Notes under the pieces: generated by a model
What the model saw: only the letters and a program-made list of their open reading frames with translations
The model's database searches: none
What the model was told of the DNA's origin: nothing
In this document: one piece after another, positions 18,395-27,307 of the stretch
How positions within the stretch are numbered: position 1 is the first letter of the stretch
How the letters are laid out: the number at the start of each line of letters is the position of its first letter
DNA from: Frankia casuarinae
Lineage (GTDB): Bacteria > Actinomycetota > Actinomycetes > Frankiales > Frankiaceae
Assembly: GCF_000013345.1 (NCBI RefSeq)
Contig: NC_007777.1
Location: forward strand, 2,480,001-2,544,000
Direction: 5' to 3'
DNA: 64,000 nucleotides
Made by a program: the position numbers and the translations under genes

Positions 18395-18949
18395 ATGATC
18401 GCTCCTGCCTGGATGCACCAGCAGATCACGGCGGAGGAATACGACTCCTGGTCCGAGGAGCGGTGCGCGGGCATCGAGATCGTGGACGGGACGGTCGTTG
18501 TGAGCCCCAGCGCGTCCAAGCGTCACAACCGGCTGGTCAAGATCCTCGCGGTCGCGTTGGAGGCTGCTGCCGGGCCGGGCTGGAACGCGGACTTCGACGT
18601 CGATGTTCGGCTTCAGGACGTGCCGTTGACGAATCGGCGTCCGGACGTGGCCGTGTACCGCGCCGACACGATCGACATCATGTCGGCCCGTCCCGAGCAT
18701 CTTCTGCTCGTCGTCGAGGTGGTCTCACCGGGCTCTGAGACGACCGACCGGATTGTCAAGGCCGAGCAGTATGCGAAGGCTGGAATCTCGTATTACTGGC
18801 GGGTCGAGCAGCCCCCCGCCGGCGTCCCGGTCGTCTATACCTACGTCCTCGACCCGGCGACCGGAACGTACCGTGGCGCTGAGGTCTTCACGGGCGCCGT
18901 CGATGCTGCCGCACCTTTCCCGGTCAAGATCGATCTCGGTCGGTTGTAG
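18395..18949 (+). CDS. Uma2-family (DUF820) restriction-endonuclease-fold protein
   Basis: The protein has 184 residues, normal for Uma2. Visible hallmarks are YDSWSEE near the N-terminus, IVDGTVVVSPSASKRHNRL, the PD-(D/E)xK-like core RRPDVAVYR followed by LLLVVEVVSPGSETTDRIVKA, and KAEQYAKAGISYYW. These small proteins are abundant in actinobacteria and cyanobacteria. They are thought to be nucleases, often linked to mobile DNA; their in vivo role is unclear. GGAGGTG lies 16-20 bp upstream of ATG 18395, rather far, so a slightly earlier non-ATG start is possible. It stands alone amid IS debris. Confidence 0.85.
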   Translation: MIAPAWMHQQITAEEYDSWSEERCAGIEIVDGTVVVSPSASKRHNRLVKILAVALEAAAGPGWNADFDVDVRLQDVPLTNRRPDVAVYRADTIDIMSARPEHLLLVVEVVSPGSETTDRIVKAEQYAKAGISYYWRVEQPPAGVPVVYTYVLDPATGTYRGAEVFTGAVDAAAPFPVKIDLGRL

Positions 18950-19047
18950 CGGCGTCTGCTGGGCGTTGCCGGGCAAGCCGGCCGGCAGGATTCCGGGGGC
19001 GCATGAGTGTTCGGTGCGGCGGTGACGCAGGGCCGGCACGCGGGCTG

Positions 19048-19368
19048 TTACCGGTCGCCCGCTTGCCGGGCAACCGGTATGCGCCTGCGCTGGTTAAGGG
19101 CGTGTGCGTAGTGGCCGAATCCCCCCTCGGACACAGACACTACGCACGCCGATGATCTTGGTGTGGCTTCGGCTGTGATCGTCTCTGTTTCGTGATCGTA
19201 GATAAGCTTCAGGCCAAGTTCACGGTAGACCTCGGCCTTGCCGGTGGAGTCGGCTTCACGCAGGATCACCAGCAGGGCTCGTGCGCGGGCGATCTGCCAG
19301 TTACGGGAGGCCTCTGGATCCTGCTGGTCTTCGGTGGAGACCCTGCCGTAAAACGCGAGTCTGATCAT
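19048..19368 (-). pseudogene. large serine recombinase, internally deleted
   Basis: The frame opens with a serine-recombinase N-terminus (MIRLAFYGRVSTEDQQDPEAS, nucleophile Ser in GRVST). After about 33 residues it jumps to what looks like the extreme C-terminus of the same kind of protein (STGKAEVYRELGLKLIYDHE, then CVVSVSEGG). Roughly 400 residues of catalytic and DNA-binding sequence are missing, yet the frame is kept. It is a scar of an integrated element and lies just left of the IS4-type element. Confidence 0.65.
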
Positions 19369-19585
19369 GGGGGCGGTCCTTTGTGGTGAGGCGACGCGGA
19401 TGAGTCTGAGGTGGCAATGCCGCTCGATTAAGTTAGAGGGACGCCTGTCCATCCCGACATGCCAACGTCCGATCCCGCGTCGATCAATTTTCGAACACGG
19501 CGTTCGGTCCAGTTCCTCAACGTCGATCAGTGGGCGGCGGAGAGTTCACATCGGGAGTCGGGCGGTCGGCAGATAGCATCCGGGT

Positions 19586-20650
19586 GTGGTGCGCCTTCGT
19601 CAGGTAGTGGAATTGCCAGCCGTGGACAGCGAGCGGCTGACCGACCGTATTTCGATCGGTGTGCTCGCCAGAATCGTTCCCCGGGATCTCGTCGATGAAG
19701 CGCTGGTGGAGACGAAACGGCAGGAACGGCGTACCAGGCTGCTGCCAGCCCGGGTCATGGTGTACTTCACGATGGCGATGTGCCTCTTCTTCGACGATGA
19801 CTACGAAGAAGTCATGCGTAAACTCGCCGGTGCGTTGAGGTGGCTGGGGAACTGGAAGGGTGACTGGCAGGTCCCAACTAGCGGGGCGATCTCGCAGGCA
19901 CGGATCAGACTCGGCGCCGCGCCTCTGAAACTGTTGTTTGAACGTGTCGCGGTGCCGGTCGCGGGGCGGGGTACCAAGGGCGCATGGCTGCGTTCCCGGC
20001 GGCTGACGGCGATCGACGGGTTCTTCCTCGACGCCGCGGACACCCCCGAGAACGTGGCCAGGTTCGGACGGCACACCAACGGACACAAGGCCAGCGCCCT
20101 GCCACAGGTCCATGTTGTCGCGCTCGCCGAATGCGGCACGCACGCGATCGTCGCCGCCGCGGTCGGCCCCCGGGCGAGCGACGAACGCACCCTCGCCGCC
20201 ACTCTCTTCGACGCCTGCGAACCCGGGATGCTCCTCACCGCCGACCGCAACTTCTACGGCCGCGACCTGTGGCACCAGGCACTTGACACCGGCGCGGACC
20301 TGCTCTGGCGAGTCAGGTCCAACCTCGCGCTACCGGTCATCCAACCGCTCCCTGACGGCTCCTACCTCTCCATTGTCATCAATCCGAAACTAAGCGGGAA
20401 ACGGCGGGAACAGCTCATCGTCGACGCCCGCGCGGGCCGCGATTTTCCCGAGGACTACGCGACACCCGTCCGCGTCATCGAATACACGGTGCCCGACCGC
20501 ACCGGAGCCGGCACCGGAGAACTGATCTGCCTCATCACCAACATCCTTGACCAAACCGATATATCCGCGGTGGAACTCGCCACGGGCTACCATGAGCGGT
20601 GGGAAATTGAAAGAATCTTCGATGAGGTGAAGACCCACCAGCGGGGCGAA
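19586..20650 (+). pseudogene. IS4-family transposase, N-terminal and catalytic part
   Basis: About 355 residues are intact: N-terminal DUF4372-like segment (LTDRISIGVLARIVPRDLVDEAL), MVYFTMAMCLFFDDDYEEVM, first Asp block (LTAIDGFFLDAADT), second (LLTADRNFYG), and the Glu block YHERWEIERIFDEVKTHQRG. At about 20650 the family sequence ends and IS30-like DNA begins; the frame nominally runs on to 20761. The C-terminus resumes at about 20991-21230 in another frame. Confidence 0.8.
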
Positions 20651-20742
20651 GCCCGCTCGGTCTCAATAGGTCAGTGCACCACGTATGAATCCGGTCATAG
20701 ATCGGGTCTGGTAGGAACGTGGCCTACTGATCTGGAGGTTCG

Positions 20743-20990
20743 GTGCGCGGCGCGGTGTTGACAGCGGAGGATCGCGAGGTCATTTCCCGTGGGATCACGG
20801 AGGGAAAATCGGACGCTGGATCGTCGGCTAGTCGTCGAAGAACTACCTCGGGCTACTAGTCATGTCACGGACCGCCAGACCCATTCCGCCCTGGCCGAAC
20901 AAGCCATGGCGAGGCAAGGCCGAACGCCGACGGTGAAGAACGTCGGAGAGCCGTGTGCCGGAGAACGGCATGCACGGATCGATGTGGCGG
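20743..20990 (+). pseudogene. IS30-like transposase 5' remnant
   Basis: TCTGGAGGTTCG precedes GTG 20743, which opens VRGAVLTAEDREVISRGITEG, the usual start of an IS30-family transposase. After about 23 codons frameshifts and a TAG break it. A later stretch in another frame (ALAEQAMARQGRTPTVKN) resembles the segment that follows the HTH. No catalytic core remains. It lies inside the IS4 element. Confidence 0.45.
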
Positions 20991-21230
20991 GGAATGGAAA
21001 CGGAGCCGACGGCCACCGCGCCATTCCCCGACCCTACTGAGGACCACACGCACGCGCTTCGGGAAATCTTCACAGAGATCATCGAACAGCTCAACCCGGT
21101 GCGCCGCCACCGCACGTACCCACGCGCCATCAGACGAGGCCGCCACAGCGCCTACCGAGTCAAACGCCCAACAGACACCGGCATCCGTCATGATCAACAA
21201 TCGAAGATCATCCTTGCTCGGACCGCTTAA
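20991..21230 (+). pseudogene. IS4-family transposase, C-terminal fragment
   Basis: About 60 residues (ALREIFTEIIEQLNPVRRHR, then TYPRAIRRGRHSAYRVK) match the C-terminal tail typical of actinobacterial IS4 transposases, ending at TAA 21230, 13 bp inside the element's right end. It belongs with 19586-20650; the roughly 60-residue piece between them is missing. Confidence 0.6.
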
Positions 21231-21243
21231 CTAAGCGCCATTG

Positions 21244-21372
21244 GGCTATGCCGGGGCTGTGACGGCAGCGGTGAGCCAGGCTGCGCTGGACGCGGGAGCG
21301 CACGAGGTCCTGCTGTTCACCGATCCGGCTGATCCGACCAGCAACGGCGTGTATCAGCGGCTCGGCTTCTAG
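21244..21372 (+). pseudogene. GNAT acetyltransferase, C-terminal scar
   Basis: Immediately after the IS4 right end the frame reads GYAGAVTAAVSQAALDAGA, then VLLFTDPADPTSNGVYQRLGF and a stop. This is the acetyl-CoA-binding half of a GNAT N-acetyltransferase (NxxYxxxGF end motif). The N-terminal part was removed by the IS4-associated rearrangement. Confidence 0.7.
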
Positions 21373-21482
21373 GACCACACGCGGAGCCCGCTTGCCACGG
21401 GACAGCCGAACGTCGCTCGGCGCGCGGCGGCTGGATCGGCTGGATACAGTCTGACGATGCTGATCATTGAGGTTGAGCTGCC

Positions 21483-22199
21483 ATGATGGGACGGACCCAC
21501 GCCCTGAGCGGGGCGGTGGTCTGGTTGGCCGTCGCACCCCTGCTGTCCCGGGAGCAGTGGTTGGGCTCGCACGCGGTGTCCTTGTCCTCGTCCCAGGTGA
21601 TCGCCGGCGCGGTGGTATCCGCGGGCGCGGCGCTCCTGCCCGACATCGACCATCCCCACGGTCGGATCGCCAACACCTTCGGGCCGGTCACCCGGGTTAT
21701 GTGCAGGTGGATCAGCAGGGCCGCCGGTGGCCACCGGCACGCCACCCACTCGATCCTCTTCGCGCTCGGCATGGGTGTGGTCATGGGCCTGCTGGCTGCC
21801 CGTTTCGAGTATGGGTGGTGGGCCGCGCTGTTCGTCCTCGTGGGCTTCGGGTTACGTGGGCTCGGCCTGGACTTCGAGAAGCACGAGCACTGGTCGTCCG
21901 TCATGGACTGCGTGACCGCCGGGGTCGCTGTCTTTCTCATGCACGGCATTGACATGAGCTTCGCCGGCTACGCGGTCACCCTGGGCTGTCTCGCCCACCT
22001 GGCCGGGGACTGCCTGACCCCGCGCGGCTGCCCTCTTCTCTGGCCGGTCACCTGGCGGATGGAGACAGTCCTGGTTCCCCGGACGGACGGCAGGATCGAA
22101 CACTGGGTCGTCGTTCCGCTTCTCGCGGTCGCCGCGGTAATCCTGACCGTGCGAGTCGTGACGGGCGACGCCGTGTCCCACTGGCTCACCGCCGGTTGA
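21483..22199 (+). CDS. membrane-bound metal-dependent hydrolase, YdjM/DUF457 type
   Basis: The protein has 238 residues and about five hydrophobic segments. The family's metal-ligand pattern is complete: N-terminal His in GRTHALSG, LLPDIDHPHGRIAN, GHRHATHS, and LAHLAGDCLTPRG near the C-terminus. Family members are integral inner-membrane proteins; E. coli YdjM is part of the LexA regulon, but the reaction is unknown. Start at ATG 21483 (a second ATG follows at once). It lies 110 bp after the GNAT scar and appears to be the first intact gene after the IS region. Confidence 0.88.
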   Translation: MMGRTHALSGAVVWLAVAPLLSREQWLGSHAVSLSSSQVIAGAVVSAGAALLPDIDHPHGRIANTFGPVTRVMCRWISRAAGGHRHATHSILFALGMGVVMGLLAARFEYGWWAALFVLVGFGLRGLGLDFEKHEHWSSVMDCVTAGVAVFLMHGIDMSFAGYAVTLGCLAHLAGDCLTPRGCPLLWPVTWRMETVLVPRTDGRIEHWVVVPLLAVAAVILTVRVVTGDAVSHWLTAG

Positions 22200-22290
22200 G
22201 ACACCCGGCGCCGCCCCGCGAACACCGGCTGGGCGGCGCCAGCGTAGGCGGTGTGCCCGCTGGGGTATTCGGGGTGCGCCGGTGGCGGTG

Positions 22291-22346
22291 TCGTAGCGCC
22301 GTGACATCGTAGCGCCGTGACCTCGCAGTGCCGTGACGTCGTAGCC
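22291..22346. repeat. 16-bp tandem repeat, 3.5 units
   Basis: Units of 16 bp at 22291, 22307 and 22323 (TCGTAGCGCCGTGACA, then ...GACC, then TCGCAGTGCCGTGACG), followed by a partial TCGTAGCC. They lie between two convergent genes, 34-92 bp from the DUF2784 stop. No function is evident. Confidence 0.85.
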
Positions 22347-22379
22347 GGCCTCGGCCTGACCCACCGCCGGTCATCACGG

Positions 22380-22793
22380 TCATCGCTGGCCGGGGTCGGA
22401 TGATGCCGGATCCGGTCCGGTGTCCACCGTCGGTCGGGACCGTCGTCGGTGTAGGTCCAGGCAGACGCGCACGTAGGCAACGACCACGATCAGCGCGGCC
22501 AGCGAGCGGACGAGCCAGGTGAGATCGTCCGGGTAGAGGACGCCCGCAAGGTAATGATCGATGAAACCGCCCTGGTAGGCCGGTTGACCATCGAGCCGTC
22601 GCAGATACTTCTCCAGCGGGGTCAGCGGACAGGTGAACCCGATCGTGATGATCGTTACACCCCAGATGACGGCGGGCACATGCAGCCAGAGCAGCCAGCG
22701 CCGCCGCCGGACCAGCAGCCCACCGAAGATGATGAACGCGATCCCGAGCAGGTGGGCCACCACGACGAGGTCGGCGAGAATATCGTACGTCAT
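22380..22793 (-). CDS. DUF2784 family membrane protein
   Basis: The protein has 137 residues with three or four transmembrane helices. The DUF2784 signature is clear: LADLVVVAHLLGIAFIIFGG at the N-terminus, then CPLTPLEKYLRRLDG and YQGGFIDHYLAGVLYP. Function is unknown; members are small inner-membrane proteins in many actinobacteria and proteobacteria. The last 25 residues are hydrophilic. It is convergent with the YdjM-like gene and divergent from lipB. Confidence 0.9.
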   Translation of the reverse strand: MTYDILADLVVVAHLLGIAFIIFGGLLVRRRRWLLWLHVPAVIWGVTIITIGFTCPLTPLEKYLRRLDGQPAYQGGFIDHYLAGVLYPDDLTWLVRSLAALIVVVAYVRVCLDLHRRRSRPTVDTGPDPASSDPGQR

Positions 22794-22902
22794 CGCTGCT
22801 CCCTGTGGGCCACGGTACGCCGACCGCGCGGGATCATCCCGGCCCGGACCGCCGGAACCCGGGCATACGGTGGACCGGGCATACGGTGGAGAGGTGAATG
22901 CC

Positions 22903-23706
22903 GTGAACCCCGCGAATGCTATCGACCGGGTGGACGCCGTCGACGGGGTGGACAGCGGCCCGGGCCCGGGCCCGGGCCCGGTGACCTGGCCTGAGATCCT
23001 GCTGCGCCTCGACGACGATCTTGTCGACTACGAGGTTGCCATGGCACGGATGCGGGTGATGGTGCGGGAACGGATCGACGGCGTGCGGCCGGACACGCTG
23101 TGGTTCCTGTCGCATCCGCCGGTCTACACCGTCGGCAAGCGGACCCCGCCCGAGCACCGCCCGCTCGCGGGGCTGGGCATCCCGGTTCACGAGACCAACC
23201 GGGGTGGGCTGCTGACGTACCACGCCCCCGGCCAGCTGGTGGGCTACGTGATGTGTCATATCGGCGCGATGAACGCGGTGGTGCCGTTCCTGCGGCTGTT
23301 GGAGGCCCGGTTGGTGGACACGGTCGAGGCGCTCGGCATTCCGGCCGAGCGGCGGGACACCCCGCCCGGGTCCGTCGAGCTCACGGGGGTCTGGACCCGC
23401 CGGACCAACCGGAAGATCGCGTCCATCGGCCTGCGGTGCACGCGCAAGGTGACCAGCCACGGATTCGCGCTCAACGTCGACTGCGACATGCGGCCATGGA
23501 CCTGGGCGACGCCCTGCGGCATGCCCGAGGTGGAGATGACCTCCGTGCAGCGGGAGCTGACCGACGCGGGGCACGCCGTCCCGAGCATGGCCGAGGTCCG
23601 CGAGATCGCCGCCGAGATGCTCGGCGCACGCAACGCCCCGCACCCCCCGGCGCCGAACCTGAGCTCGGGGGATCTGGGCACGGGGACCCGAGCCGGTCGA
23701 ACCTGA
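22903..23706 (+). CDS. lipB: lipoyl(octanoyl) transferase
   Basis: LipB moves octanoate from octanoyl-ACP to lipoyl domains of 2-oxo-acid dehydrogenases and GcvH, in the cytoplasm. Visible hallmarks: LWFLSHPPVYTVGKR, HETNRGGLLTYHAPGQLVGY (RGG-TYHxPGQ), the catalytic-Lys region KIASIGLRCTRKVTSHGFALNV and the catalytic-Cys region WATPCGMPEVEMTS. The protein is 267 residues from GTG 22903 behind GGAGAGG; GTG 22894 is an alternative. It has an extra N-terminus (about 27 residues with a Gly-Pro run). The C-terminal tail ends inside a 29-bp repeat. lipA is not in the window. Confidence 0.92.
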   Translation: MNPANAIDRVDAVDGVDSGPGPGPGPVTWPEILLRLDDDLVDYEVAMARMRVMVRERIDGVRPDTLWFLSHPPVYTVGKRTPPEHRPLAGLGIPVHETNRGGLLTYHAPGQLVGYVMCHIGAMNAVVPFLRLLEARLVDTVEALGIPAERRDTPPGSVELTGVWTRRTNRKIASIGLRCTRKVTSHGFALNVDCDMRPWTWATPCGMPEVEMTSVQRELTDAGHAVPSMAEVREIAAEMLGARNAPHPPAPNLSSGDLGTGTRAGRT

Positions 23707-23727
23707 GTTCGGGGGACCTGGGTACGG
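23655..23727. repeat. 29-bp direct repeat, two copies, at lipB 3' end
   Basis: Copies at 23655-23683 and 23699-23727 share the core GAACCTGAG-TCGGGGGA-CTGGG-ACGG. The lipB stop lies in the second copy, so the last lipB codons are repeat-derived. Confidence 0.75.
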
Positions 23728-23925
23728 TCGGTGGCCCCTGGACCGTTATTTCCTCCCCTGAATTCGGCGGCCCCACGACGAGTGCGCGATCGGCGACCTG
23801 GTAAGTCGGGATCAGGTCGACCGGGTCGACCGGGCCGGCGGGGAGACATCCACGGAACCCTCACTAAAGTAGCCGTCCAGAACGGACGGCACGGACGGCA
23901 CGGACGGGGAGGATCGGGGAGAACC

Positions 23926-25908
23926 GTGGTAGGCCATGCGGGACTGGTCGTCGCCGGCCGTTACCGACTCCAGGACCGCCTCGGGGCTGGCGGGATGGGG
24001 GCCGTCTGGCGGGCGACCGACCAGATGCTGCGGGTCGACGTCGCGCTCAAGGAAGTCTCGATCCCCGTCGACTCCACGCCGGGGGAGTGGACCGAACGGA
24101 TCGCCCGCGCACGGCGGGAAGGGATGAACGCCGCCCGCCTTCGGGGTCACCCCGGGATCGTCAGCGTCCATGACGTGGTCGAGGACGGCGGGCTGCCGTG
24201 GATCGTCATGGACCTCATCATCCCGGCTCGGTCGGTAGCGGACCGGCTGCGGGGATCGGGCGGGCTACGGCCGGATGAGACAGCGTCGATCGGAGCGGCG
24301 GTCGCCGATGCCCTCGCCTTCGCCCATGCGAAGGGCGTCGTTCATCGCGACATCAAACCGGGCAACATCCTGTTGGCGGAGAGTGGCCGGGCACTCGTCA
24401 CCGACTTCGGTATCGCCGCGCACAACGACGACAGTCGGATGACCGCCGCCGGAGTGGTCGGCACCATCGCCTATGTCGCTCCCGAACGGCTTGGCGGTCA
24501 GCCCGCGGACGGGCGTAGTGACGTGTTCTCCCTGGGAGTCACCCTTTACCAGATGGTGGAGGGGAGGTTACCGTTCCAGGCCGACACGACCGCCGGGCTG
24601 CTCAGCGCGATCCTGTTCGAACCGCCGCGCCCGACCGTGCTCGCCGGTCCACTTCGGCCGGTGCTGGATGCGATGCTCGAGAAGGACCCGGTAGTCCGGC
24701 TGGATGCCGCGGCTGCCGCGCGCGCCCTCGCCTCCCTCGCGGCCGGGGGACCGGCATCACCGGTGCTGGTGCCGGCACAGGTACCGACACCGACACCGGC
24801 ACAGCTACCACCGCCGGCACAGGTACCGACACCGCCGTTGCCGCGGGTACCTACGGTCTCGCGACCGGCAACGGCCCTGCTGCCGCCCGTCGGCGAGCCG
24901 GAGGCAGGCGGTTCGCGGTGGCCTGACTCCGGGATGCCTGGGACGCCTGGGCTGTCCGGGGCGCCTGGCCGTCCCTCAGGACGGGTGTGGCTCGTGGCCG
25001 GGACGTTGACAGCCGTCCTCGCGATCCTGGCCGGGGTGTTCCTCGCCCGCGGTGGTGTCGGCGCCCATCCGGGCGACGGGTCCCTGACCGGCACCGCGTC
25101 CGCGACGGTGGCCGCGACCGGACCGGAAGACGGCGTCCCGAGGGTATCGCCGTCCGCGGCCGCGAGCGGGGCGGGGAGCGGGGCCGCGAGCGGTGCGGGG
25201 ACCAGTGCGGGGACCGGGGCGCGAACGAGTTCGGCCACTGCAGCAGGCTCCCCCCGACCGTCCCAGGAGCTCACCGTCGTGCCCTCCTTCTCCGCCGCCG
25301 CGCCCGGGGTGTCGCAGTACAGCGCCGACTATTACGCAACTCTCACCAGAAGCCGGCAGGACGGCTTCCTGCTGCGGGTCGGATTCGACGCGACCGGCCG
25401 TAGCGACCTGCGGGATCCGCGGACATCCTGCGTGCTGGTCTCGTCGGGTTCTCGCGAGCTCCGGCTGTTTCCCGTCCAGGCCGACGTGCCGGTGAGCTCC
25501 TCCGGACGGTATTCCGGAACACTGACGTTCTCGCTCGCGCTGCCGGGAAGCTACCGTTTCCGCTACTCGTGCCAGGCGGACTACTCGGCCGCGCTCCTCG
25601 GCACGGTGACGATGCCATCGGTGGCGGTGAGCGTTTACGACGACAACTACTTCGTGAACGTGCTGGAGGTACGCGTCGGAGCCGGTCGGACGGTCGTGTT
25701 TTTCGCCGCAGCGGGAGCGGCGGACCTCCGGGTGCCGGTTACGTCGTGCCTTCGGTTGGAAAGCGGGATCCGTAGGCCTGTCGTGGAGCTGAAGACCTCG
25801 CGGAAGTCGCCGACGGGGGCGACGTACATCGGAACGATGCGGTTCGAGGGGACCCCGCCGGCTACCCTCGTCTATTCCTGCTCCGATTACTCGCCTGTCA
25901 ACCTGTGA
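23926..25908 (+). CDS. serine/threonine protein kinase, PknB type, with extracellular domain
   Basis: The protein is 660 residues from GTG 23926, placed behind GGGGAG; the upstream in-frame region is repetitive and has no site. Kinase domain about 10-270: Gly loop [10 protein letters not shown], Lys in [33 protein letters not shown]. Then comes a Pro-rich linker with Val-Pro-Thr repeats, one transmembrane helix ([21 protein letters not shown]) and an extracellular Ser/Ala-rich stalk plus a roughly 200-residue C-terminal domain with four Cys. That domain lacks PASTA repeats and I do not recognise it; paired Cys suggest disulphides. It is likely a sensor kinase of the envelope. No phosphatase gene is adjacent. 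Confidence 0.92.
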   Translation: MVGHAGLVVAGRYRLQDRLGAGGMGAVWRATDQMLRVDVALKEVSIPVDSTPGEWTERIARARREGMNAARLRGHPGIVSVHDVVEDGGLPWIVMDLIIPARSVADRLRGSGGLRPDETASIGAAVADALAFAHAKGVVHRDIKPGNILLAESGRALVTDFGIAAHNDDSRMTAAGVVGTIAYVAPERLGGQPADGRSDVFSLGVTLYQMVEGRLPFQADTTAGLLSAILFEPPRPTVLAGPLRPVLDAMLEKDPVVRLDAAAAARALASLAAGGPASPVLVPAQVPTPTPAQLPPPAQVPTPPLPRVPTVSRPATALLPPVGEPEAGGSRWPDSGMPGTPGLSGAPGRPSGRVWLVAGTLTAVLAILAGVFLARGGVGAHPGDGSLTGTASATVAATGPEDGVPRVSPSAAASGAGSGAASGAGTSAGTGARTSSATAAGSPRPSQELTVVPSFSAAAPGVSQYSADYYATLTRSRQDGFLLRVGFDATGRSDLRDPRTSCVLVSSGSRELRLFPVQADVPVSSSGRYSGTLTFSLALPGSYRFRYSCQADYSAALLGTVTMPSVAVSVYDDNYFVNVLEVRVGAGRTVVFFAAAGAADLRVPVTSCLRLESGIRRPVVELKTSRKSPTGATYIGTMRFEGTPPATLVYSCSDYSPVNL

Positions 25909-25973
25909 CGGCCTTCGGGCCTTCGGGCTTGTCGCAGACCTGTCTTCGAACGTGTGTTTGGTAGTGTCGAAGC

Positions 25974-26609
25974 ATGGAGATCGCGGCGTTCCAGGCCTCG
26001 TTGCTCGATGACGCCCCGGCGATCGAGGTCGGCCCACTCGGGACGTCCGTCCGACGAGTCGGGCTCGCGCGGGGTGCGTGGGTCGATGTGCGGCCCCGCT
26101 GGATCGTTGGAGCCGACGTGCTCTTCGAGCGGCTGCGCGATCGTGTCCCCTGGCGGGCGGAGCAGCGGACGATGTACGACAGGGTCGTCGACATTCCCCG
26201 GCTGCTCGCCTTCTACGACGAGCGTGCGTCGCTGCCCGATCCGGCGCTCGGCGCGGCGAAGCGGGTCCTCGACGAGCACTATGCGGCCGAGTTGGGCGAG
26301 GGCTTCGCCACCGCCGGGCTGTGCCTGTATCGCGACGGGCGTGACAGTGTGGCCTGGCATGGCGATCGCGTCGGGCCGGGTGGGTTCCGCGACACCATGG
26401 TCGCGATCGCCGTCCTGGGCGCCCCGCGTGCGTTGCTGCTGCGGCCGCGGGGCGGGGGCGGCCCGGCGATCCGGCACGACCTGGGCCACGGCGACCTGCT
26501 CGTGATGGGAGGCAGTTGCCAGCGCACGTGGGATCATGCCGTGCCCAAGACGGCGCGGCCGGTCGGGCCGCGGATCAGCGTTCAGTTCCGCCCGCGCGGC
26601 GTGCGCTGA
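25974..26609 (+). CDS. alkB: AlkB-like 2-oxoglutarate/Fe(II) dioxygenase
   Basis: The protein has 211 residues. Family members oxidatively demethylate 1-methyladenine and 3-methylcytosine in DNA or RNA. The Fe(II) triad is visible: HGD in DSVAWHGDRVG and the distal His in TWDHAVPK; the 2-oxoglutarate-binding Arg pair is in PRISVQFRPR. The region LGAPRALLLRPRGGG fits the core strand. Family identity is firm, the substrate is inferred. It starts 65 bp after the kinase stop. Confidence 0.92.
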   Translation: MEIAAFQASLLDDAPAIEVGPLGTSVRRVGLARGAWVDVRPRWIVGADVLFERLRDRVPWRAEQRTMYDRVVDIPRLLAFYDERASLPDPALGAAKRVLDEHYAAELGEGFATAGLCLYRDGRDSVAWHGDRVGPGGFRDTMVAIAVLGAPRALLLRPRGGGGPAIRHDLGHGDLLVMGGSCQRTWDHAVPKTARPVGPRISVQFRPRGVR

Positions 26610-26743
26610 GCTGGACCGTTCCCGCTTCGGTGGACCTCGCTCGGGCGTACGGGAAGAAGGCCCGGCGGGCGGCCCTGGCCCGGTACGGTCTCGATCGTTT
26701 CCTGCGGGACTGGGACGAGGTGCTCGCGCGGGTCACGGACTGA
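26610..26743 (+). pseudogene. glycosyltransferase C-terminal remnant
   Basis: Directly after the alkB stop an open frame reads SVDLARAYGKKARRAALARY, GLDRFLRDWDEVLARV and stops. The pattern RxxxxxRYGLxRFLxDWDxLL is the usual C-terminal helix of GT4-family glycosyltransferases. Only about 38 residues remain and there is no start, so it is a relic. The match is short, hence the low confidence. Confidence 0.4.
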
Positions 26744-26791
26744 GCTCCGACACCGGGTTTATCCACATGATTGCAAGGAAATGTCTTTCAC

Positions 26792-27259
26792 ATGACGGGT
26801 AAACCGGAGCTGCCCGGCGAGTCGGGCGAGTCGGGCGAGCCCGGCGAGCCCGGCGAGCCCGGCGAGCCGTTGGACAGGTTCGTGCTGCCGCTCAGCCCGA
26901 TCGCGCCCCGGCAGGCCCGGGTCCGGCTGGCCGCGGGCCTCGCCGGCACCGGCTTCGCGGCGGAGCTGACCGAGATCGTCGTGCTGCTCGCCAGCGAACT
27001 GGTCACCAACGCCGTCGTGCACGGCCGCGGTGAGCCGGTTCTGGAGATCCGGACAACCGACCACCAGGTGTGGGTCGGCGTCCAGGATCCGGACAGCCGC
27101 CTCCCGCAGGTGCAGCAGGTCGACACCGACTCGCTCGGCGGGCGGGGTATGCACCTGGTGGCCGAGCTCGCTGAGACCTGGGGCGCCGACGTCATCCCCG
27201 GCGACGGGAAGGTCGTCTGGTTCCGGTTGCGTCGGGAGAGCCCCGCCGTCGATGGTTGA
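26792..27259 (+). CDS. RsbW/SpoIIAB-like ATP-binding protein (HATPase_c_2)
   Basis: The protein has 155 residues. The GHKL ATPase N box is LLASELVTNAVVHG, the G1 region VGVQDPDSRLP and the G2 region LGGRGMHLVAELAETWG, as in anti-sigma-factor kinases of actinobacteria. Such proteins phosphorylate anti-sigma antagonists or bind sigma factors. No partner gene is adjacent, as is typical for the many orphan copies in this phylum. ATG 26792 is chosen; AAGGAA is 11 bp upstream. The N-terminus holds a tripeptide repeat (GES GES GEP GEP GEP GEP) from a 9-bp DNA repeat, likely disordered. Confidence 0.88.
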   Translation: MTGKPELPGESGESGEPGEPGEPGEPLDRFVLPLSPIAPRQARVRLAAGLAGTGFAAELTEIVVLLASELVTNAVVHGRGEPVLEIRTTDHQVWVGVQDPDSRLPQVQQVDTDSLGGRGMHLVAELAETWGADVIPGDGKVVWFRLRRESPAVDG

Positions 27260-27307
27260 CCGCCGCCGCTGCGGCCGGGCGCGCCGGGGCTTACCTGACG
27301 CCGGGGC

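Larger units (their letters stand above)
19415..21243 (+). mobile_element. IS4-family element, interrupted by IS30-like debris
   Basis: The left end CAATGCCGCTCGATTAAG (19415) and the reverse complement of the right end CAATGGCGCTTAGTTAAG (ending 21243) match at 14 of 18 bases and enclose both halves of an IS4 transposase. The bases outside the two ends do not form a direct repeat: the left flank is beside a recombinase relic and the right flank is inside a GNAT gene. The element therefore marks a rearrangement and not a simple insertion. Confidence 0.7.
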
